Positions 35,926-44,708 of a stretch of DNA of 64,000 nucleotides are shown piece by piece. The number at the start of each line of letters is the position of its first letter. The stretch's first letter is position 1. The stretch comes from Faecalibacterium langellae (GTDB taxonomy: Bacteria; Bacillota; Clostridia; Oscillospirales; Ruminococcaceae). A program made the translations under genes and the position numbers. The stretch spans positions 62,001 to 126,000 of the forward strand of contig NZ_NMTR01000021.1 of NCBI RefSeq assembly GCF_002549775.1, given 5' to 3'. The notes under the pieces are model-generated. The model worked only from the letters and a program-made list of their open reading frames with translations. It was not told the DNA's origin and ran no database searches.

Positions 35926-36444
35926 ATGAACGCAGCGCAGCGCAGAGAAGCCATTCAGGAGCGGCTCAGCGGAGCCACGGCACCGGTCAGCGCCAGCACA
36001 CTGGCGGCCCAGTTGGGCGTCTCGCGCCAGATCGTGGTGGGGGATGTGGCCCTGCTGCGGGCGGGCGGCGCACAGATCGACGCTACGCCCCGGGGCTACC
36101 AGCTGCACCCGGCGGAAAAAGGCTACACCGGCATCCTGGCCTGCGTGCACAGCACCGAGGACGAGATGCGCACCGAGCTGTACACCATCGTGGACCAGGG
36201 CGGTGTGGTGGTGGATGTGGCCGTGGAGAACAGTCTGTATGGTGAACTGCGGGGCAATTTGAACCTTGCCAGCCGCTACGATGTGGACAACTTCATCCAG
36301 CAGGCCAAGGACACGCCCGAAGCACTTTTGAGCCGCATGACCGGCGGCGTGCATCTGCACACCCTGCACTGCCCGGACGCCGAGAGCTTTGACCGCATCA
36401 AAAAAGCGCTGGAAGAAAAGGGCATCGTCTACCACCGGGAGTGA
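35926..36444 (+). CDS. niaR: NiaR-type transcriptional repressor with 3H domain
   Basis: 172 residues. The N-terminus is an HTH_11 domain (RREAIQERLSG, then SASTLAAQLGVSRQIVVGDVALLRA). The C-terminal 3H domain is named for three conserved His residues, here in ACVHSTEDE, GGVHLHTLHC and nearby. NiaR represses NAD-synthesis and niacin-uptake genes when niacin is present. None of its usual targets (nadABC, niaP) is in the window. GGAAAGGAA lies upstream of ATG. Confidence 0.88.
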   Translation: MNAAQRREAIQERLSGATAPVSASTLAAQLGVSRQIVVGDVALLRAGGAQIDATPRGYQLHPAEKGYTGILACVHSTEDEMRTELYTIVDQGGVVVDVAVENSLYGELRGNLNLASRYDVDNFIQQAKDTPEALLSRMTGGVHLHTLHCPDAESFDRIKKALEEKGIVYHRE

Positions 36445-36540
36445 GCGCCGGGGCTTTGAATCCAGTATAAAAAACGCGGTGGAGCTTGTCTATCCGCAAA
36501 ACCGGAAAAAGGTTGGATAATCAACGAAAATGCAAAAGAG

Positions 36541-37092
36541 GTGGGTTTTCTGGACATTCGCATTGAAAAGACCGAGCGCGCCATCAAGCAGGCTTTTATG
36601 GAGCTGCGGGCACAAAAGCCGGTGGAAAAGATCAAGGTCAAGGAGCTGTGCGACCTTGCCTGCATCAACAAATCCACCTTTTATGCACACTATCAGGACA
36701 TCTACGCTCTGGCCAACGCCATGGAGGACGAGATGGTGCAGGCCGTGGTGGCCAGCCTGCCGCAGCTGACCGCCAGCGATGTGAGCGAGCGCACCGAATG
36801 GCTGGCGCGGGAGATGTTCCGAGCCTTCATGACCAATCAGAAGGAGATCAACACCCTGTTCTCCGGCTCCCGGCAGGGCTTGTTCATCAACCGTGTGGAA
36901 GAAGCACTGCGCCAGTGCATCGCAGAGAGCGACCCCGCCTTTGAAAACGACGTGGTGCGCAAGATCGTGCTCTCCTTCTGCGTGCAGGGGTGCTACTACA
37001 CCTTCACCAGCTACTGCGGCCAGATGGATGAAAAACGTCTGGTGGCCCTGCTGGCGTCCATCGCCCGCGCGGCACAAAAAATACGGATGTAA
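36541..37092 (+). CDS. TetR-family transcriptional regulator
   Basis: About 183 residues. The HTH is clear: RIEKTERAIKQAFMELRAQ, then VKELCDLACINKSTFYAHYQDIYAL, the TetR recognition helix. The C-terminal ligand domain ends SIARAAQKI. The start is uncertain: GTG 36541 is directly on AAAAGAGG, and CTG 36550 or an ATT codon would be better spaced, but no ATG is in frame nearby. The regulator's targets are unknown; no pump gene is beside it. Confidence 0.85.
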   Translation: MGFLDIRIEKTERAIKQAFMELRAQKPVEKIKVKELCDLACINKSTFYAHYQDIYALANAMEDEMVQAVVASLPQLTASDVSERTEWLAREMFRAFMTNQKEINTLFSGSRQGLFINRVEEALRQCIAESDPAFENDVVRKIVLSFCVQGCYYTFTSYCGQMDEKRLVALLASIARAAQKIRM

Positions 37093-37135
37093 ACAAAAAA
37101 GAAGCATGGCAGATGCCATGCTTCTTTTTTGTTTA
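37091..37135. terminator. Bidirectional terminator between the TetR gene and asnB
   Basis: AAACAAAAAAGAAGCATGGCA and its exact complement form a perfect stem with loop GA and T-runs on both strands; the genes converge here. Confidence 0.93.
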
Positions 37136-37139
37136 CGCA

Positions 37140-38726
37140 TCACACGCCCGAAGCGCCGTAGTTTGCCAGCACGCGGGCGGAGGGGTCGTTGACGTTGCAG
37201 TTGGGCCATGCCTTGTTGGGCATCCAGAAGCCCACGATGGTGCGGCTCTGGTCATGATAGTACTTCTCGAAAATTTCGCGGTAGTACAGGCTCTCTTTCG
37301 TGAAGGGCATGCAGTGGGCCGAGTAGTTTGCCCGGCGCAGCTGGAACTCCTCGTCGGTGTAAAGGCTCTCGGCGTACTCCTTGATGTCGTCCACCATGCT
37401 GTGGCCCACGGCATCCGAGAAGGCTGCCTTCTCACGCCACAGAATTTCCGGCGGCAGCCAGTCGCCCTCAAAAGCCTTGCGCAGCAGGTACTTGCCCTTG
37501 CCGTAGCTGTTCAGCTTCTTTTCCGGGTCGATGGCCATGACGTAGCGCACAAAGTCCAGGTCGCCGAAGGGCACGCGGGCCTCGATGCTGTTGGCGGAGA
37601 TGCAGCGGTCGGCGCGCAGCACATCGTACATGTACAGCTCACGGATGCGCTTCTGGCTCTCCTGCTGGAAGGCGTCGGCGGTGGGGGCGTAGTCGGTGTA
37701 CTTGTAGCCGAACAGCTCATCGGAAATTTCGCCGGTCAGCAGCACCCGCACATCGGTCTGCTCGTGGATGGCCTTGCACAGCAGATACATGCCCATGCTG
37801 GCACGGATGGTGGTGATGTCCCAGGTGCCCAGCAGGCGGATGACCTCCTCCAGGCTCTGGATGACCATATCCCGGTTGATGATGATCTCGTGGTGCTCGC
37901 TGCCCAGGTATTCGGCGGTCTGGCGCGCATACTTCAGGTCGATGGCGTCGGTGTCCATGCCGATGGCAAAGGTGCGGATGGGCTTGCCCAGCTTCTTGGA
38001 AGCGATGGAACACACCAGCGAGGAATCCAGGCCGCCGGACAGCAGGAAGCCCACCGGGGCGTCGGCGTCCAGACGCTTCTCCACGCCTGCGATCAGCTTT
38101 TCGCGGATGTTCTTCAGTACGGTGTCCATGTCGTCCTCCATGGGGGCGGGCACATCGGCGATGTCCTCATAGCGGACAAAGCGGCCGTCGCAGTAGTAGC
38201 TGCCGATGGGGAAGGGGCGGATATCGTCGCACCAGCCGATGAGGTTCTGCATCTCGGATGCGAACGCGATCTGGTGGCTGGACTTGGAGTAGCCGTAGAA
38301 CAGCGGACGGATGCCGATGGGGTCACGGGCGGCGATCAGGCGATCCTTGCGGGAATCGTACATGATCAGAGCAAACTCAGAATCCATGTGGCGGAACATG
38401 TCCAGGCCATATTCATAGTACAGCGGCAGCAGAATTTCGCAGTCGCAGTCGGACTGGAACTTGTAGCCCCGGCGCTTCAAGATCTCTTTCTCAAAGCGGA
38501 AGCCGTACAGCTCGCCGTTGCACACCACGCAGTCGGCACCGCGGTAGAAGGGCTGCATGCCCTCCGGCGTCAGGCCCATGATGGCAAGGCGGCCGAAGCC
38601 CATCAGGCCGAACGGCCCTTCCACGACCCGCTGGTCGTCCGGGCCGCGCATGACCGTGCGCAGCAGATACTCTTTGAACTTGGCGGCACTCAGATCGTGC
38701 CCGGTATAGCCCATAACACAACACAT
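37140..38726 (-). CDS. asnB: Asparagine synthase, glutamine-hydrolysing
   Basis: 528 residues from ATG 38726, which gives MCC so that Cys2 is the glutaminase nucleophile; the longer frame would bury it. AsnB makes asparagine from aspartate, glutamine and ATP. The N-terminal glutaminase domain has RGPDDQ and VCNGELYGF; the synthetase domain has the pyrophosphate loop LSGGLDSSL (about 230) and GEISDELFGYKY. Length is normal for short clostridial AsnB. A T-box leader precedes it, consistent with control by uncharged tRNA-Asn. Confidence 0.95.
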   Translation of the reverse strand: MCCVMGYTGHDLSAAKFKEYLLRTVMRGPDDQRVVEGPFGLMGFGRLAIMGLTPEGMQPFYRGADCVVCNGELYGFRFEKEILKRRGYKFQSDCDCEILLPLYYEYGLDMFRHMDSEFALIMYDSRKDRLIAARDPIGIRPLFYGYSKSSHQIAFASEMQNLIGWCDDIRPFPIGSYYCDGRFVRYEDIADVPAPMEDDMDTVLKNIREKLIAGVEKRLDADAPVGFLLSGGLDSSLVCSIASKKLGKPIRTFAIGMDTDAIDLKYARQTAEYLGSEHHEIIINRDMVIQSLEEVIRLLGTWDITTIRASMGMYLLCKAIHEQTDVRVLLTGEISDELFGYKYTDYAPTADAFQQESQKRIRELYMYDVLRADRCISANSIEARVPFGDLDFVRYVMAIDPEKKLNSYGKGKYLLRKAFEGDWLPPEILWREKAAFSDAVGHSMVDDIKEYAESLYTDEEFQLRRANYSAHCMPFTKESLYYREIFEKYYHDQSRTIVGFWMPNKAWPNCNVNDPSARVLANYGASGV

Positions 38727-38757
38727 ATTTCTTACCCCTCTTTTTACAACACGGTGA

Positions 38758-39062
38758 ATAAAAAAATACGGCAGCCCATTCATCCCAATTGCTAGGACGA
38801 ATATGCTGCCGTATCCGTGGTGCCACCTAAATTACCGGCACGAAAACCCATGCCAGTCACTTTTGTGCGCTCTCCCCGTTGAAAGCACTGCCGCGATAAC
38901 GAGCGGCGCACGTCTGCCCCTACTGCTGCGTGCGCAGGTTCAGGGGGAAGCTCGCGGGTGTTCGTTCGGGCCTCGTTCTCTGCGCGGCTCTCACCTGCCC
39001 GCGCTCTCTGCGAAAGAACCTTGGGACCTTACTTTTCCCGGTCAAAACTTTTTTCTGCCTGC
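38758..39062 (-). promoter_or_regulatory. T-box leader of asnB
   Basis: Minus-strand leader of about 300 nt. The conserved T-box AGGTGGCACCACGG is at 38828-38815. A terminator stem, TACGGCAGC at 38813-38805 with GCTGCCGTA at 38775-38767, is followed by a long T-run. An AAC triplet at 38977-38975, followed by GAGGCC, is a plausible Asn specifier, although other AAC triplets lie nearby. Confidence 0.88.
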
Positions 39063-39091
39063 ATTGTATCACGGCTTTTTGTCCGTGTCAA
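39063..39091 (-). promoter_or_regulatory. Promoter of the asnB T-box transcript
   Basis: Minus strand: TTGACA (39091-39086), 17-nt spacer, TACAAT (39068-39063). The -35 lies inside the last codons of the fur-like gene. Confidence 0.88.
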
Positions 39092-39545
39092 CACAGCAGG
39101 GGCATTTTTGTGCGGTTTGCTCGGGCTGGCCCTCTTTTTGTGCGCAGTGGCGGCACAATCCGTACAACACGCTGCCCTCGCACTGCAAAGTGAAGCCGTG
39201 CTCTGCCATCAGGTGGGCCCGCACCTCGTCCATGAAGTGGCAGTCCAGGTGATAGATGCGCCCGCACTGCACGCACTTCAGGTGCAGGTGCTCCCGGCAG
39301 TGACGGCTCTCGTCCACATACTGGAACACGGCCTTCTCGCCCTTGTCGGCAACGTATTTCATGATGCGCTGCTCCCCGGCCAGCTTGTCCAGATAGCGGT
39401 ACACCGTGGTGGGGTTGGGGCTGGCGCCCTGTTCTTCCAGGTGCTCCAGAATGTTGGAAGCACTCACCGCGTGCTGGCGATTGTTGATGAGATAATCCAG
39501 GATCAGCTGCCGCGTTTTGGTATTGTAGCCGTCGCTTCGTGCCAT
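39069..39545 (-). CDS. Fur-family transcriptional regulator
   Basis: 158 residues from ATG 39545; earlier in-frame ATGs lack ribosome sites, and this one has only AAAGGG about 13 bases away. The winged helix is seen in SASNILEHLEEQG and NPTTVYRYLDKLA. The dimer domain has HCREHLHLKCVQCGRIYHLDCHF with metal ligands, and CxxC pairs CVQC and CRHC for structural zinc. An extra C-terminal tail with QKCPCCVDTD is unusual. The member could be Zur, PerR or Fur; the spacing does not decide. A separate DtxR protein likely handles feo, so zinc or peroxide sensing is plausible. Confidence 0.85.
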   Translation of the reverse strand: MARSDGYNTKTRQLILDYLINNRQHAVSASNILEHLEEQGASPNPTTVYRYLDKLAGEQRIMKYVADKGEKAVFQYVDESRHCREHLHLKCVQCGRIYHLDCHFMDEVRAHLMAEHGFTLQCEGSVLYGLCRHCAQKEGQPEQTAQKCPCCVDTDKKP

Positions 39546-39893
39546 GAGAAACAAACACACCCTTTGCATTGTTTTTTTCATTGTAGCATATTTTTGTGTT
39601 GGATGCAAAAGGACAGACGCAAAAACCGAACGATTGGCTACAAGCACAAAAAATATTGTTGATTTTTGCAAAAATAAGATAAAAATTTTAGCGAAAACGG
39701 AAAATGCACCAAAGTTTATAAAAAAGTATTGTAATAATTGTCCTAATATGAAATAATAGGATTGGAATACTACTTGGATTGCAGCAAGAATACATCAACG
39801 CTTTTGAAGAAGAAAAGCATGCGCCCCAGAGTATTATAGGAGAAGAAAGCCTCTGCCCGCCCGGCGGGAGAGGGAATAGGAGTTGTTAAGAGC
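39546..39893. other. AT-rich divergent intergenic region
   Basis: 348 bp with no supported gene. It is much more AT-rich than the surroundings, especially 39590-39780. A candidate promoter for the GntR gene is TTGTAA, 17-nt spacer, AATAAT around 39728-39756, and CCTA...TAGG (near 39743-39761) could be an operator. No clear fur promoter was found. Confidence 0.45.
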
Positions 39894-40553
39894 ATGAAAG
39901 AAATGGAGACGCAGTCGAAGCTCAGCCTGAAGCTGCAGGCGTACCAGTACCTGAAAACGCGCATCCTGAACTGTGAGTACCGCCCCAACGAATTTCTGAA
40001 CGAGCAGAAACTCTGTGCAGAAATGGGCAACATCAGCCGCACGCCGATGCGCGACGCCCTGGGCCGCCTGGAACAGGAAGGCCTGATCACCATTCTGCCC
40101 AAAAAGGGCCTGATGGTCTCCGGCATCACCGAGGAAGACGTGCACAGCATGTTCGAGATGCGCCTGCTGGTGGAGCCCTATGCGCTGCGCACCTACGGCA
40201 GCAGCATCCCGCGCGAAAAGCTGGAAGCCTACACCGAGCTGATGCACCACCCGGACCAGATCGAGGACTTCTGCGAGTCGGACGATGAGTTCCACGAACT
40301 GCTGATGAGCACCCTGCCCAACAAGTATCTGCGCTCGGCCTACGACCGCATCACCGGCCTGAACACCCGCTTCCGCATCATGACCGGCAAGGTGAGCATG
40401 ATCAATCAGGAGCAGACCTGCGGCGAACATCTGGAGATCCTGGATGCTGCCTTGTCTGAGGACTGGGACCGCGCTGCCGATTCCCTGCAGCACCATTTGG
40501 AGCTGGCCCGCGATAAGGCGGAGGGCGTCATTAAGGTCATCCGCCTGTGGTAA
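39894..40553 (+). CDS. GntR-family regulator with FCD domain
   Basis: 219 residues. The N-terminal winged helix shows YQYLKTRILNCEYRPNEFLNEQKLCAEMGNISRTPMRDALGRLEQEGLI in pieces typical of the FadR subfamily. The C-terminal all-helical FCD domain has FEMRLLVEPYALR, an Asp-rich DDEFHELL and two His positions (HEHL-type, here CGEHLEIL) that bind a metal and a carboxylate ligand. The ligand and targets are unknown. The gene is monocistronic, ending in a strong terminator. Confidence 0.88.
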   Translation: MKEMETQSKLSLKLQAYQYLKTRILNCEYRPNEFLNEQKLCAEMGNISRTPMRDALGRLEQEGLITILPKKGLMVSGITEEDVHSMFEMRLLVEPYALRTYGSSIPREKLEAYTELMHHPDQIEDFCESDDEFHELLMSTLPNKYLRSAYDRITGLNTRFRIMTGKVSMINQEQTCGEHLEILDAALSEDWDRAADSLQHHLELARDKAEGVIKVIRLW

Positions 40554-40563
40554 AAGATTCATA

Positions 40564-40612
40564 GTAAACAAAAGAACTCCTGCACCCATGTGCAGGAGTT
40601 CTTTTTGTTTAC
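40564..40612. terminator. Bidirectional terminator between the GntR and aldo/keto reductase genes
   Basis: AAAGAACTCCTGCA pairs with TGCAGGAGTTCTTT across a short loop with T-runs on both sides. Confidence 0.92.
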
Positions 40613-41745
40613 AGATTATCCAGTTCTTTTTGCAGCTGTGCCAACGAATTGCGGATGGGAAGTTTCTGCGGGCAGACGGCTTCGCACTTGCCGCAGCGCA
40701 CGCAGTGCAAGGCCTTTTCGCTGTCCGGGAAGCGGGTGGTCCATTGGGTCTTGACGGCGTCCTTCTGGCCGAACATGCCCAGCTTGTTCCAGATGCTGAA
40801 ATTGTCCGGGATGTCCACGCCCATGGGGCAGGGCATACAGTAGCGGCAGCCGGTGCAGCCAATTTTGATGCGGCGGTGCAGCTCGTCGGCCACGCTTTCC
40901 ACGGCGGCATTCTCGGCAGGGGAGAGCGGCTCAAAATGGTCAAAGGTAGACAGGTTATCGGCCAGCTGGTCCTCGGCGCTCATGCCGGAGAGGATGACGT
41001 GCACGTTTTTGTGGCTGCCCACCCAGCGCAAGGCCCACGAAGCATCGGTGGCGTCCGGGCGCAGGGCGTGCAGCGGCGCGGCGGCGTCTGCGGGCAGGGA
41101 AGCCAGCGTGCCGCCTTTGATGGGCTCCATGATGACGAGCGGCACGCCGCATTCCTCGGTGAGGTGGTAGCCCCGGTCGCCGCTGATCTCCTCGGCACGG
41201 TCATCCCGGTCGAGGTAGTTGTATTGCAGCTGACAGAAGTCCCAGGGCTGGTCCCTGAGGATGAACTCGAAGCCTGCGGAGTTGTCGTGGCAGGAAAAAC
41301 CGAAGTTTCGGATGCGGCCTGCGGCCTTCTGCTCCCACAGCCAGTCTACGACACCCATGGCCTTGGCCTGTTCGTACCGGGCCTTGTGCAGCGAGTGCAG
41401 CAGATAGAAGTCGATGTAGTCCACGCCCAGCCGCCGGAACTGTTCCTCAAAAACGCGCTTGGCATCGTCCAGGCTTTTGCAGGTCCACAGCGGCATCTTG
41501 GTGGCAAGGTAGAAGCTGCTGCGGTCCCATTTGGAGATCACCCGCCCGACAAACGGCTCACTCTGGCCATTGTGATAAGGGTAGGCCGTGTCAAAGTAAT
41601 TGACGCCGGCCGCTTTGGCGGTGTTCAGCAGCGCTTCGGCCCGGGGTTCATCAATGGTGCCGTCGGCATTGGTGGGAAAGCGCATACACCCAAAACCCAG
41701 CAGGGAAGTGCGCGCGCCGTTTTTGTTCCAGTTGCGGTATTCCAT
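40609..41745 (-). CDS. Aldo/keto reductase with C-terminal 4Fe-4S domain
   Basis: 378 residues. The N-terminal barrel has the AKR motifs GFGCMRFPT, NYFDTAYPYHNGQSE (Asp and Tyr), YLATKMP (Lys) and FYLLHSLH (His), so an NADPH-dependent carbonyl reduction is expected. The C-terminus holds two Cys groups, CTGCRYCMPCPMGVDIP and CVRCGKCEAVCPQKLPI, a ferredoxin-like domain common in anaerobic Clostridia. Such fused enzymes may take electrons from iron-sulfur partners. The substrate is unknown. Confidence 0.9.
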   Translation of the reverse strand: MEYRNWNKNGARTSLLGFGCMRFPTNADGTIDEPRAEALLNTAKAAGVNYFDTAYPYHNGQSEPFVGRVISKWDRSSFYLATKMPLWTCKSLDDAKRVFEEQFRRLGVDYIDFYLLHSLHKARYEQAKAMGVVDWLWEQKAAGRIRNFGFSCHDNSAGFEFILRDQPWDFCQLQYNYLDRDDRAEEISGDRGYHLTEECGVPLVIMEPIKGGTLASLPADAAAPLHALRPDATDASWALRWVGSHKNVHVILSGMSAEDQLADNLSTFDHFEPLSPAENAAVESVADELHRRIKIGCTGCRYCMPCPMGVDIPDNFSIWNKLGMFGQKDAVKTQWTTRFPDSEKALHCVRCGKCEAVCPQKLPIRNSLAQLQKELDNL

Positions 41746-41768
41746 GGAAGTGACCTCCTGTCAGAACA

Positions 41769-41796
41769 AGTATAACATATTTGAGCGATCCGTAAA
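41769..41796 (-). promoter_or_regulatory. Promoter of the aldo/keto reductase gene
   Basis: Minus strand: TTTACG (41796-41791), 16-nt spacer, TATACT (41774-41769). Confidence 0.65.
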
Positions 41797-41866
41797 AGGC
41801 ATAACGATTTAGAATTGTCGCCGCTTCGCTCTGACAATATCAGCGGAAGAATTATTTTTTATTTAT

Positions 41867-41898
41867 GTTCTGAAAATGTCTGCGGACATTTTCAGAAC
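41867..41898. repeat. Perfect inverted repeat of the TTCTG-CAGAA type
   Basis: GTTCTGAAAATGTC (41867-41880), loop TGCG, GACATTTTCAGAAC (41885-41898). A related palindrome is at 50507-50542. No gene reads into it from the left, although a T-run follows. Confidence 0.75.
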
Positions 41899-41956
41899 AC
41901 TTTTTCACGAGAAGGGCCGCAAAGGAAAACGGCATCCGCACAGCGGGCTGAACACG

Positions 41957-42072
41957 CTCGGTTATTGCTGCGCGATGCCAGTTCTCCCGAAGGGGAGAAC
42001 TTTTTATATCTTCCGGTCAGCACAAATAAGGCTCCCCCTTCGGGGGAGCTGGCGCGTCAGCGCCTGAGAGGG
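41957..42072. repeat. CCCTCTCAG-family dispersed repeat
   Basis: Left end CTCGGTTATTGCTGCG is degenerate. It contains two hairpins, AGTTCTCCC-GAA-GGGGAGAAC followed by five Ts, and GCTCCCCC-TTC-GGGGGAGC. The right end is GCGCGTCAGCGCCTGAGAGGG. It fills most of the gap between the aldo/keto reductase and rplL genes. Confidence 0.78.
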
Positions 42073-42078
42073 TATAAC

Positions 42079-42113
42079 AAAAAAGGTGCCCGCACCTTTC
42101 GGTACGAGCACCT
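42079..42113 (-). terminator. Terminator of the rplJL operon
   Basis: On the minus strand AGGTGC (42113-42108) pairs with GCACCT (42089-42084), enclosing a smaller AGGTGC-type stem, followed by six Ts. It shows that transcription stops after rplL. Confidence 0.75.
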
Positions 42114-42150
42114 CATTGTTCAAGAATGAACGGTTCCAGAAAAGGTTAAA

Positions 42151-42528
42151 TTACTTAACCTCAACCTTAGCGCCAGCCTCGGTCAGCTTCTTCTGGATGT
42201 CCTCAGCCTCAGCCTTGGAGACCTTCTCCTTGATAGCCTTGGGAGCGCCATCGACGATAGCCTTAGCTTCCTTCAGGCCCAGACCGGTGATCTCCTTCAC
42301 CAGCTTGATGACCTGCATCTTGGTAGCGCCAGCCTCAGCCAGGATGACGTCGAACTCAGTCTTCTCCTCCTCAGCAGCACCGGCAGCAGCACCAGCAGCA
42401 GCGGGAGCAGCAGCAGCAACAGCGGAAACGCCGAACTCCTCGCAGTAAGCGTCGATCAGTTCCTTCAGCTCCAGAACGGACAGCTCCTTGACGGAGTCGA
42501 TGATGGCAGTAATCTTCTCAGAAGCCAT
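42151..42528 (-). CDS. rplL: Ribosomal protein L7/L12
   Basis: 125 residues. L7/L12 forms the flexible stalk that recruits translation factors. The N-terminal dimer helix ([28 protein letters not shown]) is followed by the Ala-rich hinge ([18 protein letters not shown]) and the globular end with [22 protein letters not shown], which is the family signature. It is the last gene of the ribosomal operon. Confidence 0.98.
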   Translation of the reverse strand: MASEKITAIIDSVKELSVLELKELIDAYCEEFGVSAVAAAAPAAAGAAAGAAEEEKTEFDVILAEAGATKMQVIKLVKEITGLGLKEAKAIVDGAPKAIKEKVSKAEAEDIQKKLTEAGAKVEVK

Positions 42529-42600
42529 AGTAGTAACCCTCCAATATAAATGGTTTGTTTGTTGATTTCTTGTTTTGTTTAAGCAGCGGTCACGCAGCCA

Positions 42601-43116
42601 TTAGGCAGCGGGCTCCTCCTGCTTGTCGGCATAAGCCTGCATTGCAACGGCCAGACCAGACAGAGTGCTGGTGAGGGCGCCTGCGAACATGGACAGCATG
42701 CCTTCGCGGTTGGGCAGCTTTGCGATTGCGCTGGTCTCAGCTGCATCCATGACCTTGCCTTCCATGAAGCCAGCCTTCACGACGAACTTCTTGGACTTGT
42801 CGCCGTCCTGGTACTTGCACAGGATGCGGGCAGCGGACATGGGATCTTCTTCGTGAGCAAAAGCGATAGCGGTATCGCCCTTGAACTGCTCAGCCAGGCC
42901 CTCCAGAGAGGTACCCTTGACAGCCAGACGCAGCATGGTGTTCTTCACGACCATGTAATCGACGCCTGCCTCACGCAGCTCCTTACGGAGCTTGGTGTCG
43001 TTCTCGACGTTAATGCCGCCGTAAGCGACGACGCAGCCGGAAACCGCACTCTCAAACTTTGCCTTCAGATCAGCGACATAAGCCTGCTTCTCAGAAAGAA
43101 TCTTTGCACTGGGCAT
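42601..43116 (-). CDS. rplJ: Ribosomal protein L10
   Basis: 171 residues, typical length. L10 anchors L7/L12 dimers to the 50S stalk base and represses its own mRNA. The N-terminal motif VADLKAKFESAVSGCVVAYGGI and the ELREAGVDYMVVKNTMLRLA strand are characteristic; the C-terminal helix that binds L12 is Ala-rich. An L10 leader with an attenuator lies upstream. Confidence 0.97.
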   Translation of the reverse strand: MPSAKILSEKQAYVADLKAKFESAVSGCVVAYGGINVENDTKLRKELREAGVDYMVVKNTMLRLAVKGTSLEGLAEQFKGDTAIAFAHEEDPMSAARILCKYQDGDKSKKFVVKAGFMEGKVMDAAETSAIAKLPNREGMLSMFAGALTSTLSGLAVAMQAYADKQEEPAA

Positions 43117-43167
43117 TCGGTTTCACCTCGTTTCAAAAACTTGTATCGAAAGCCGGAGCGAAGCATC

Positions 43168-43285
43168 AAAAAAGCCTCTTTCCCGCACTCAGTCGAGAAA
43201 GAGGCATAAAAACAACTTTTACGCACGTTTCTCGGCAGGCGGCATAGCCTTACGCTGGACTCCAGCACCTGCTGTCTCAAAAACA
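43168..43285 (-). promoter_or_regulatory. Ribosomal protein L10 leader with attenuator
   Basis: Minus-strand RNA between rplA and rplJ. It contains the kink-turn-type segments around GCGTAAGGCTATGCCGCC (about 43251-43234) recognised in L10 leaders. The hairpin GCCTCTTTC/GAAAGAGGC (about 43208-43172) ends in six Ts and can act as an attenuator. Binding of the L10-L12 complex would favour termination. Confidence 0.8.
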
Positions 43286-43396
43286 GCATGATTATATTAC
43301 CGCAAACGTGCGGCGTTGTCAAGTGGTTTTTGAAATTTTCTGACAAAATTTTTCTGCCGCCCAACAGAACGGCAGAAAAACGATCAGAAATTCAAA

Positions 43397-44089
43397 TTAG
43401 ACACCGTACTTCAGGGTGTTCAGACGGATGCCAGGGCCCATGGTGGTGGCGATGGTAGCGCTCTTGAAGTAGGTACCCTTTGCTGCAGCGGGCTTTGCCT
43501 TGGCAATAGCCTCCATCACAGTGTCCAGGTTGGTGTACAGCTTCTCTGCACCGAAAGAAGCCTTGCCCACGGGCACATGGATGATGTTCTGCTTGTCCAG
43601 ACGGTACTCGATCTTACCAGCCTTGGCCTCGGAAACAGCCTTGCCCAGGTCGGGAGCAACGGTACCAGCCTTGGGGTTCGGCATCAGGCCGCGGGGGCCC
43701 AGGACCTTACCGAGACGGCCAACGCGGCCCATCATATCGGGAGTGGTCACGACGACGTCGAAGTCCATGAAGCCGCCTGCGATCTTTGCGATCAGCTCGT
43801 CATCACCAACGATGTCAGCGCCGGCAGCCTCAGCGGCAGCAGCAGCGGGGCCCTTAGCGATGGCGCAGACGCGCACGGTCTTGCCGGTGCCGTTGGGCAG
43901 AACGACAGCGCCGCGGACCTGCTGGTCAGCGTGACGGCCGTCAACGCCCAGACGGACGTGCAGCTCAACGGTCTCGTCGAACTTGGCAGAAGCGGTCTTG
44001 CAAGCCAGCTCCAGAGCCTCGTTCACATCATATGCCTTAGTAGAATCGACCAGCTTTGCAGCGTCGACATAGTGCTTGCCATGTTTCAT
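43397..44089 (-). CDS. rplA: Ribosomal protein L1
   Basis: 230 residues. L1 binds 23S rRNA at the mobile stalk and assists release of deacylated tRNA. Clear motifs: [25 protein letters not shown] in the N-terminal part and [26 protein letters not shown], the L1 signature. It follows rplK by about 57 bases and precedes the L10 leader. Confidence 0.98.
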   Translation of the reverse strand: MKHGKHYVDAAKLVDSTKAYDVNEALELACKTASAKFDETVELHVRLGVDGRHADQQVRGAVVLPNGTGKTVRVCAIAKGPAAAAAEAAGADIVGDDELIAKIAGGFMDFDVVVTTPDMMGRVGRLGKVLGPRGLMPNPKAGTVAPDLGKAVSEAKAGKIEYRLDKQNIIHVPVGKASFGAEKLYTNLDTVMEAIAKAKPAAAKGTYFKSATIATTMGPGIRLNTLKYGV

Positions 44090-44146
44090 TGTATATCCTC
44101 CTGTGTGGTCATGCGGGCAGTGTTATGCCCTCCCACTGTTTATGTC

Positions 44147-44572
44147 TCAGCCCTCGACGGTGACGCCCATGGAGCGGCAGGTGCCACGGACCATGCTGCA
44201 TGCAGCTTCCAGAGAAGCAGCGTTCAGGTCGGGCATCTTGGTCTTTGCGATCTCCTCCACCTGAGCGGCGGTCAGAGAGGCAACCTTCTCCTTGTTGGGC
44301 TTGCCGGAAGCGGTGTTGATGCCAGCGGCCTTCTTGATCAGAACGGCTGCCGGAGGAGTCTTGGTGATGAAGCTGAAGGAGCGGTCAGCGTACACGGTGA
44401 TGACGACGGGGATGACATAACCCATCTGGTTCTTGGTACGCTCGTTGAACTCCTTGGTGAACGCCATGATGTTGACGCCCTTCTGACCCAGAGCAGGGCC
44501 AACAGGGGGAGCCGGAGTCGCCTTGCCGGCCTCGATCTGCAGCTTAATGTAGCCAGTAACTTTCTGTGCCAT
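44147..44572 (-). CDS. rplK: Ribosomal protein L11
   Basis: 141 residues from ATG 44572, the standard length; the frame continues upstream without a ribosome site. L11 lies at the GTPase-associated centre. Motifs are [20 protein letters not shown], the thiostrepton-site loop, and the signature near [20 protein letters not shown] lies before ATG. It follows nusG by about 137 bases. Confidence 0.98.
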   Translation of the reverse strand: MAQKVTGYIKLQIEAGKATPAPPVGPALGQKGVNIMAFTKEFNERTKNQMGYVIPVVITVYADRSFSFITKTPPAAVLIKKAAGINTASGKPNKEKVASLTAAQVEEIAKTKMPDLNAASLEAACSMVRGTCRSMGVTVEG

Positions 44573-44708
44573 AGTAAATGCACCTCCAAAAATCTGTGGT
44601 GAGTTGCGGCACGGTGTCTCCGTGCCTCCCACGAGCGCGTGCACGCTGCACACGCTCTATAAGAACCGCACTGCGGTCTTACCTTGGTAAACGTTCCTTG
44701 CCGGTTGG

